From the NCBI RefSeq assembly GCF_037975245.1, contig NC_092580.1, positions 25,092,501 through 25,154,500 of the forward strand: DNA of 62,000 bases. Direction: 5' to 3'. The notes beneath the pieces were generated by a model. It saw nothing but the letters and a program-made list of their open reading frames with translations. It was not told the DNA's origin and did no database searches. The translations under genes and the position numbers were made by a program. Position 1 is the first letter of the stretch. Each line of letters starts with the position of its first letter. Source of the DNA: Apostichopus japonicus. Lineage: Eukaryota; Echinodermata; Holothuroidea; Aspidochirotida; Stichopodidae. Shown here piece after piece: positions 55,721-62,000 of this stretch.

Positions 55721-56862
55721 AGTATAACGTCCAGGCATGGAATTATTCTACAGTTCAATAATCTGGGCTAGGATTACCATGCATGAGGTTAGCGTTCGCA
55801 TAGTTCCCTTTCATTTAGCTAGTGTGATCTTCCGTGGTCAATTCACAAATTAAAAAAAAATGTCAGGACTTTTATGTAGATCCGAAAAATAAATTAATCA
55901 AATAACATTTAAAATCTACTTAATGAGTAATTAATAGAATGATCGGTAGACTAACTTTCGTCATGATGTTTTGACCATGAACTACAATGAACACTTTAAT
56001 ACATATGGGCATGCATGGTAACAGCTGACGTTTAGATCACGGTGCTTGGCAGGCCCGTAAGCAGCTTTTTCAATGGGAGGGGGTCGAAAATTGGAGCATT
56101 TATTATTTTTTTTACTCCGCTGGTCACGTCGAAGACGCGGGCTATTTGGGGTGGGGGTGGGGGGAGTGGAGGGGTTCTCGTACATACATTTCCCCTGAAA
56201 ATCTTAAAATTCTATATGTATAATTGATGCAATCCGACGGGATCCTGATATAGTTATCGAAAGAAAATTGTTAGTCCAACCGTTGGAATATTCACAATTT
56301 TATGGATTTTACAGACATTATAGCAAAAAAACAAACTTTCCCTATAAAGATCTAGAAGAAATATAGCACGAATAGAACGATTACAAGAGCTGCGAAGGTA
56401 AAAGAATTAGTCGCGGATGAACGGAAGGACATATCCAATCATACTCTCTCCCGGCGGCAAGTACTCAGGAAATCGGCGATATACCACAATACGATATCAA
56501 GTATATACCGTAATACAAAGGTCTTACATAGTCTAGCTGAATATGGTACTCTGCATGTCCATCTGATCCATTTACTGAGAGAGCCTTTCGGACCTCTCTT
56601 CCAAACTACATGCCATTATAATATGTGCTGTATCTAAATAACCACATATATGGTTATTCCACCTTTTTTCTACTTATAAGTGGAAAAAGATAAGTTGTGG
56701 CACAATCAAGCACACTGCATTTTTGTCCATGTTGTATTTCTAAATCTTTTAAAACTTTTTATTGGGAAACGAACCTTCTTCCACTTGCCACGTACACACT
56801 AACCCATCAATGTAATGTGGTCTCTTATTCCAGATAGAAGTTCTAAGTAGGTAAACGCTACC
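55721..56862. other. No gene recognised
   Basis: AT-rich. Around 56052-56170 a G-rich stretch beginning CAGGCCCGTAAGCAG looks like one hAT-type end, without a partner that I could find. Confidence 0.5.
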
Positions 56863-57449
56863 CATCGCTGCAAGGGCGGCGGAACCGGGGGGGGGGGCAC
56901 AGGGGGCACGTGCCCCCCACTTTTCCTCAGGTTAAAAATGTGCCCTTTTTCTACATAAACATTGTACCCTTGATCACCTTATTAGGTCAGCGATATTTCA
57001 GTGAGAGATCTAATCCTAATTTAGAACTATCAGGGGCGTAGCCAGTATGTAGCACTGTAGGCCCGGGCCTATCGTTGATTAACAGACTTTATATGTATAG
57101 AGCTGCAGCACTTTGTTGCCTGTTGTTGTCACGATCGGCGTTCGAAGTTCCAAAACAGCCTTTTCGATAAACATTTACTAGCTACAGTTGTATCAAAGAC
57201 AATTACTGGCTATAGTTGCAACCAAGGGCGGCGGAATCGGAAGGGGGGGCACAGGGGCACGTGCCCCCCACTTTTCCTCAGGTTAAAAATGTGCCCTTTT
57301 TCTACATAAAAATTGTACTCTTGATCACCTTATTAGGTCAGCGATATTTCAGTAAGAGATCTAATCCTAATTTAGAACTATTAATGAATTTCTGTGGGTC
57401 AAACTCAAAGCTATATCGAATGGAAAAAATTGTTAGTATCTCTCCTGTC

Positions 57450-57728
57450 TGACCACAATGACATTCGCCTGGCTATTCCGAATGTTCTCTGCCTAATACA
57501 CATATACCTACTGGCACCAATGAGCGCAGCCTCCGGAGAGAGATCCTTCTCCGTACAACGCCGGATAAATTAAGACACTTGCGGAGCACAATTGGTGAAA
57601 AACGGTATAATAATATGCTAATGCTTCATATCCATAAAGCAAGAACGGACGGATTAGTTATACGGGACATCTCTAAAGAGTTTACAAAGCGAAACCCACG
57701 TCGAATGAAATGTTTCGGGAAGTTTTAA
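57450..57728 (+). pseudogene. hAT transposase C-terminal dimerisation domain (hATC), frameshifted remnant
   Basis: The first frame reads IPNVLCLIHIYLLAPMSAAS then GERSFSVQRRI, the hallmark ASxERSFSxxRRIK of hAT transposases. A stop follows at once, and the rest continues in another frame: LRSTIGEKRYNNMLMLHIHK, then KRNPRRMKCFGKF and a TAA at 57726. This matches the hATC fold's LRSTMxxERLNxLxLLxVH and terminal F-G-K-F. It shows that the surrounding 56871-58670 element belongs to the hAT superfamily. It is not functional as it stands. Confidence 0.85.
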
Positions 57729-57754
57729 ATGTTTACTACCACAAGGTTTGTAAC

Positions 57755-58145
57755 CAGTGGCGGAGCGTCCATACAGTCAGGGGGCGGATGCCCCCCTGAC
57801 GGACTCAAATGGACTGCTTGTGCCCTTTTCAGCTTTTTACCACTTTTCACTTATTCGCGATTATTGACTTTTTAATTGCGCTCTCATCTACCTATTGACA
57901 TTTGTCACGTTTTGTTGGTGTAATTTTCTGACAAAATGGCGATGACACCTATTTATTCTTCGTTTATCTGCAAATTAGCAAGGCCCGGAAAGGGTCATTT
58001 CCGGCGATCTAGGGAGTATCTTGACTCATAAAATTTCTGCACGCTTCGCGCCAACCTGTGGTGGCGCTCCGCTTAGATAGTGTCGAAAGCGCCCCTACAA
58101 ACCATTCTCGACCCCCTGATCGATACCCCTATAGCTCCGCAACTG
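57755..58145 (-). mobile_element. Nested hAT-like MITE, inverted relative to the 50551 copy
   Basis: Begins CAGTGGCGGAGCG and ends AGCTCCGCAACTG; flanks TTTGTAAC and CTTCTAAC match 6 of 8. It is the reverse-oriented relative of 50551-50925, sharing the CATACAGTCAGGGGGCGGATG end and the internal module. Confidence 0.8.
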
Positions 58146-59153
58146 CTTCTAACATTCTGGTGAGTGCCATTATGCATATTCAATTTCCCAAAAAAATTCT
58201 AATGCATTTCCAAAAATGCATTGCTATATTATATTGTAACTTTTTAATAAGCAGAAGCCATTTATAGCCTACTATGAATAATGAGTATAGTTTTAATATC
58301 CCATAACCTACCCCATCCTTTCGTATTTTGACATATTTCATTTGCTTTCATGCATGTATCGATCGCGTGTGCAGGGACTTTATAATGATTTCACCTCATT
58401 TTGTCTCGAAAAAAAACTTGTTCCTTGTTTCCTAATTTGCACATTGGATATTGCAGTGCTAGTATGCATTTTTTCCTTGAGGGTGGGGGGGGGGGGGCGT
58501 TGATGGAGTGATGTGTATACGCAAATAAGATAATACAATAAGAGTTTTAAAGGGTACTAAATATCAGGCTGCATCAGTCCAATCAAATTTCTGTGAAGTG
58601 CCGAAGTGTCGAAGTGCCCTTCGACGTCGGTGCCCCCCCCCCCAGATTAAAAGTGCTTCCGCCGCCCTTGCATCGCTGGATAGCTGGTAAGTTGTCCATT
58701 CATACCACTATCATTTTTCTGTATTATGACCGTGAAGAGATTTTGCTTTGAAAGCCAGAAGTTTTCGTCACTTGTAAACAAACGTCTTTATATACTCAGT
58801 AGTAAACATTTGTTCGTACTCTGCTCCTAGGAGACCTAACTTGGTCTAAAATTACCTAAATTGACCCAATTTTTGCACCACATATACTTCCATTCATGCT
58901 CTTTCCAAGCCACAAAAAACAAATTTGTCTTGATAACAAATCAATGAAGATGTTCTCCTGATGCCTTTCGGCACTTTTCCAGTTCAATGGATAACACTTG
59001 GGCGAATTGATATAGACACTAATAAGAGTATGCCACCGCAATGGTTTTGTGTCGCAGAACCGGGTCGAAGGATAGCAGTCCCAAATAGACGGGATTTTTT
59101 CCTCGACTATTGTATTGTGTGAAACAACTTTGTACGTTAGTGCAAGCAAGATC

Positions 59154-59219
59154 ATGGATTTCCTGAAGGCTGAAATAGCTAGAAAAAAGCGACAACTGGA
59201 ACAAGATGTTGAATCAACA
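59154..59219 (+). CDS. PRPF18: PRPF18 exon 1 (coding part)
   Basis: 22 codons from ATG to donor ACA|GTAAAG. Encodes a charged N-terminal helix ([17 protein letters not shown]). The 5' UTR boundary is not determined. Confidence 0.88.
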
Positions 59220-61478
59220 GTAAAGAAATATGATGCTACCTACTCTAGGCCTAAGTTTTATTTGATTAAGTCAGAAGTATTACTCATGACCTAACCTAGG
59301 CCTAGGCTATTACATAGGCGTGGAAGGTAGCAGTATCTACACGTTTGCCTAAAACGTAAACAGTAGCCACCAAACCCAACCATCAACCAGATTAAACAGA
59401 TAGAGAAGGCACAAGACACAGAGTTGCTTGGCTCAAACACAGACAGGCATGAAAATGAATGAGTATTCAACACAGTTAGGCTACTTATAACCAAAACAGT
59501 ATTACATTATTGTAATTATTAACACATATACTGTAACAACAGTAACAAAAGAAATCTAACAACTTCAGTCTTTTTAAGTGTAGACCCTTTGATGATTGGG
59601 TAAGCACTTAATATCAGTAATATGTGTAGTACAATGAAAAGAAATGTGATATTGATTGCACTCAAAGCATGACTATTAAAAGGTTAAAATTCACGACATT
59701 ATTAGAAAAGCAGAAAGCTATTCGCTACAGGCGTACTTATTACTTATTTACATTAGGCTAGGCTGAAGTCTAATGTTGGTCGACTATAAGTCTGTGGGCT
59801 AAATTAGGCAAGGTCAACATCTTTTCAAGTAACTGTTCGCTTAACTTCAACCTCATAGTTAGGTTGTACAAGACTTGATAAAGCTGGCTTTTGCCCAAAT
59901 TCGGGGCCATTCTTGTACACATGGTTATACTTTGTGGTACTTTATTTTGAACAAAATGGAACAAGGAATAGGACAAAACGCTGTGAATTTACATTTATGC
60001 AACTAATATAGGCCTAATAATATTAAGATGAGCCTAATAAGATGATTAAGCAATAGAAGCAAAGCCTGTTCAGTATTTATTTGTCACCTGAAACCCCTCC
60101 ACTGTCCACATATTGATTCTCTACTTTACAATTTGATTAGGATGATTACATTTATGTCTTAGGTAACAAACTTTAATTTTATACACTAGTTACTGATTCT
60201 TACATGTACTGTATCAGTGACACTGGTGCCCACCTTCAGTAAGGTCAGTTCAGAATAACCATCTATTCCTCTTTGACTTGGCTTAATGGTTTCAGCAATA
60301 TCTCCAATGATAGTTGATGTTTGATTTCAGACAAGCAAGAAAACTTTCTTCAAAAGAGGGGATCTCATGACTAAGCAGAGAGAAGAGTACCTCAGTCGTT
60401 ATAAGAAAGTAAGTTCAATTTTTTAATGCTTGAATCTTAAGGTCAATGAATGAGCTTCTGTCTTTGAAGGTCACAATGTAAGAAAAACAAAAATGATAAT
60501 TTGTCATGGAATGAAGGTGTCCCAGAGCTCACGACGGAGAGTAACGAAGATGTTTACTTCAAGACTTGAAAATATTGCAACTAATGGAACATGCAAAATT
60601 TAACAAATTTTGTTTGAAATATGTCTCTTGTACTAAATGTTACAGACTATTTCGCACAGATACCTACGTACACTTACATTTACATACAAACATCCCATGA
60701 CTACAATGGTTATGGTTAGCATCTGAGCGAAAGGAACTATTGATCATGGCTGAAATGTGTTAGTTCATTAAGTCTACAATGTGTGTTTCATTTGATATGG
60801 CACAAGAGGCACCACACTCAAAAGTTGAAAGACTTTAACCAATTAGCTGAGAACATTGATGTATTACATTAATCCACCAAACTTTGAAATTATGCATGTT
60901 ATTTACATATGGAATAATGAAAAAAATGGTATTAACTATAACTAATAATCTTATATACAGTAACTATGATCTACAGTACATATTTTTCATGTCATATCAT
61001 ATCATGTCATTTTATGTTATGTTGTATGTTATGTTGTCATTTTTGCCAGGATGAAGTCGAGGATCCAGCAGCAGAAGTTGGCCCATCTCGGAAACGATTA
61101 GAATCTACGGATCAGGATGCAACAGAGGTTACTTACTCCAGACAAGAGGTAACATCATCTTACTGAAAAAAAAAAATCTGATATGCAAAGAGTCAAGTTT
61201 TCATCGAATGATGTAAAAATGGATGTTGAATAATATTGTTAAGAAGTCTAGATAAGACTTTGCTAACCTTGTTTGATTTAATCTTTTGCAATGCGTCAAT
61301 ATTTGCCTTAACAAAGTTTCATATTTTTTTTATGATAAGCATTAGTGAACTTTTTGTTTTTAAGGTTATTCGAGGACTAAGAGAAAGAGGAGAACCAATC
61401 AGATTGTTTGGAGAAACCAACTCTGAAGCATTTTATCGTCTCAGAAGAATTGAAATGTTAGCCCCAGAGGTCAACAAG
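59154..61478 (+). CDS. PRPF18: Pre-mRNA-splicing factor 18, N-terminal part, 4 exons, runs off the window
   Basis: Four exons, each a whole number of codons and flanked by GT/AG, encode 119 residues. Exon 1 begins [12 protein letters not shown], as PRPF18 proteins do; exon 4 holds [18 protein letters not shown] and LAPEVNK, the SFM motif characteristic of PRP18/PRP4 proteins. PRPF18 is a U5 snRNP-associated factor that acts in the second catalytic step of pre-mRNA splicing in the nucleus. The C-terminal Prp18 domain should lie beyond 62000. The start is the only Met in good context upstream of the first donor. No other gene is recognised between it and SSUH2, which is on the opposite strand, so the two may be transcribed divergently. 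Confidence 0.93.
60331..60408 (+). CDS. PRPF18: PRPF18 exon 2
   Basis: 26 codons, acceptor TTTCAG|ACA and donor AAGAAA|GTAAGT. Encodes [10 protein letters not shown] and [10 protein letters not shown], matching the KKYFKRSEL region of the family. Confidence 0.88.
61050..61148 (+). CDS. PRPF18: PRPF18 exon 3
   Basis: 33 codons, acceptor TGCCAG|GAT and donor CAAGAG|GTAACA. Encodes a variable acidic linker and ends in YSRQE, which joins to the VIR of exon 4 to give the conserved SRQEVIR. Confidence 0.88.
61365..61478 (+). CDS. PRPF18: PRPF18 exon 4 (SFM motif)
   Basis: 38 codons, acceptor TTTAAG|GTT and donor AACAAG|GTAAGT. Holds the strongly conserved [13 protein letters not shown] and EVNK. 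Confidence 0.93.
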
Positions 61479-61582
61479 GTAAGTGAAGCTTTGTTAATAG
61501 CTTGTCATCTAGGGATACAAAGTTTTGTTATTTTGTCCGTCAGTGCATCTGTCTGCTAGTTTGTCAGTCAGTACATCTGTCT

Positions 61583-61633
61583 TTTAACTGCTGATTATCT
61601 GTGTAGTGGTGTAACAGATAATCAGCAGTTAAA
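61583..61633. repeat. Perfect inverted repeat in PRPF18 intron 4
   Basis: Two perfect 20-bp arms (61583-61602 and 61614-61633) separated by 11 nt. Probably a fold-back MITE remnant; a hairpin RNA cannot be excluded. Confidence 0.75.
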
Positions 61634-62000
61634 GGTGTGGAGGAGCGTTTATGTCGGCTCTTTGTAAGTTATCAAATATTCAGTACTGAGTTACTGTACT
61701 GACACATTAATATTCAATAATAATCTATGATGTTCCCATTCAAGTGGTGCATGAAGACTTTTGCATAAAATGTCACAGACTGCCAGAAAACTTTGAGACT
61801 CCATCCATCGGTCATAAGGCAAATCATTTTACATCTCTCTGTTGTTGGATTGCTAGGAAACTTTGGAATACATTGTACTGTATCTGAGTTGTACTGTTAG
61901 ATGAGTCTTGATTGCCATTCTTCAACTGTTCATGGTAAGTTACAATCTATGAGCTACGTTCCGTTCTGGGAAAGACTCAAAAAGTACATTTTCATTGCTT

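Larger units (their letters stand above)
56871..58670 (+). mobile_element. hAT DNA transposon, degenerate, with TSD CATCGCTG
   Basis: Ends CAAGGGCGGCGGAA / TTCCGCCGCCCTTG in inverted orientation and flanked by perfect 8-bp duplications CATCGCTG at 56863-56870 and 58671-58678. It carries the hATC remnant. The 5' end occurs twice (56871-57030 and 57224-57385) around a segment beginning CAGGGGCGTAGCC, itself hAT-end-like, and another element (57755-58145) is nested inside. Confidence 0.9.

Overview
This is eukaryotic, animal genomic DNA: AT-rich, with split genes carrying GT/AG introns, a very high load of transposable elements and several tandem arrays. The Ty3/gypsy element has its integrase ahead of its reverse transcriptase, an arrangement known as the Gmr1 group of deuterostomes. 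The tRNA-SINE and the many hAT-type elements also fit a marine deuterostome invertebrate, perhaps an echinoderm. I cannot name the species from the sequence.

Two host genes are well supported. On the minus strand, twelve exons between 42587 and 20036 join in frame into about 497 residues of a protein SSUH2 homolog (ssu-2 family). It has a Gly/Pro/Tyr/Gln-rich N-terminus, six CXXCXG motifs like the DnaJ cysteine-rich zinc region, a His-rich insert and a Cys-rich C-terminus ending in a CaaX-type motif. Its first exon(s), upstream of 42587, were not found. On the plus strand at the right edge, four exons (59154-61478) encode the N-terminal part of pre-mRNA-splicing factor 18 (PRPF18), which runs out of the window.

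Layout. 1-7967: no firm gene; a 105-bp satellite (1600-2745), a possible orphan first exon (3145-3267), a short minus-strand ORF and a decayed Cys-rich coding remnant. 7976-19220: nested DNA transposons with 8-10 bp target duplications, minisatellites and palindromes. 20036-42587: the SSUH2 gene, its introns filled with a SINE, LINE 3' ends, a fold-back repeat, a 63-bp tandem array that starts exactly at a splice donor, a 30-bp minisatellite, and a complete 8.25-kb LTR retrotransposon (33364-41611) inserted antisense. 42.6-59.1 kb: no gene recognised; TTAA-flanked MITEs, several hAT-like elements (one with a recognisable transposase C-terminal remnant), and a 4.7-kb region with 32-bp terminal inverted repeats and a repeated 14-bp motif. 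59.15-62 kb: PRPF18.

The most interesting items are the Gmr1-like retrotransposon with identical-looking LTRs and a reading-frame break inside its integrase, the intronic array that copies a splice junction about 27 times, and a roughly 90-bp module shared by different hAT-like families.
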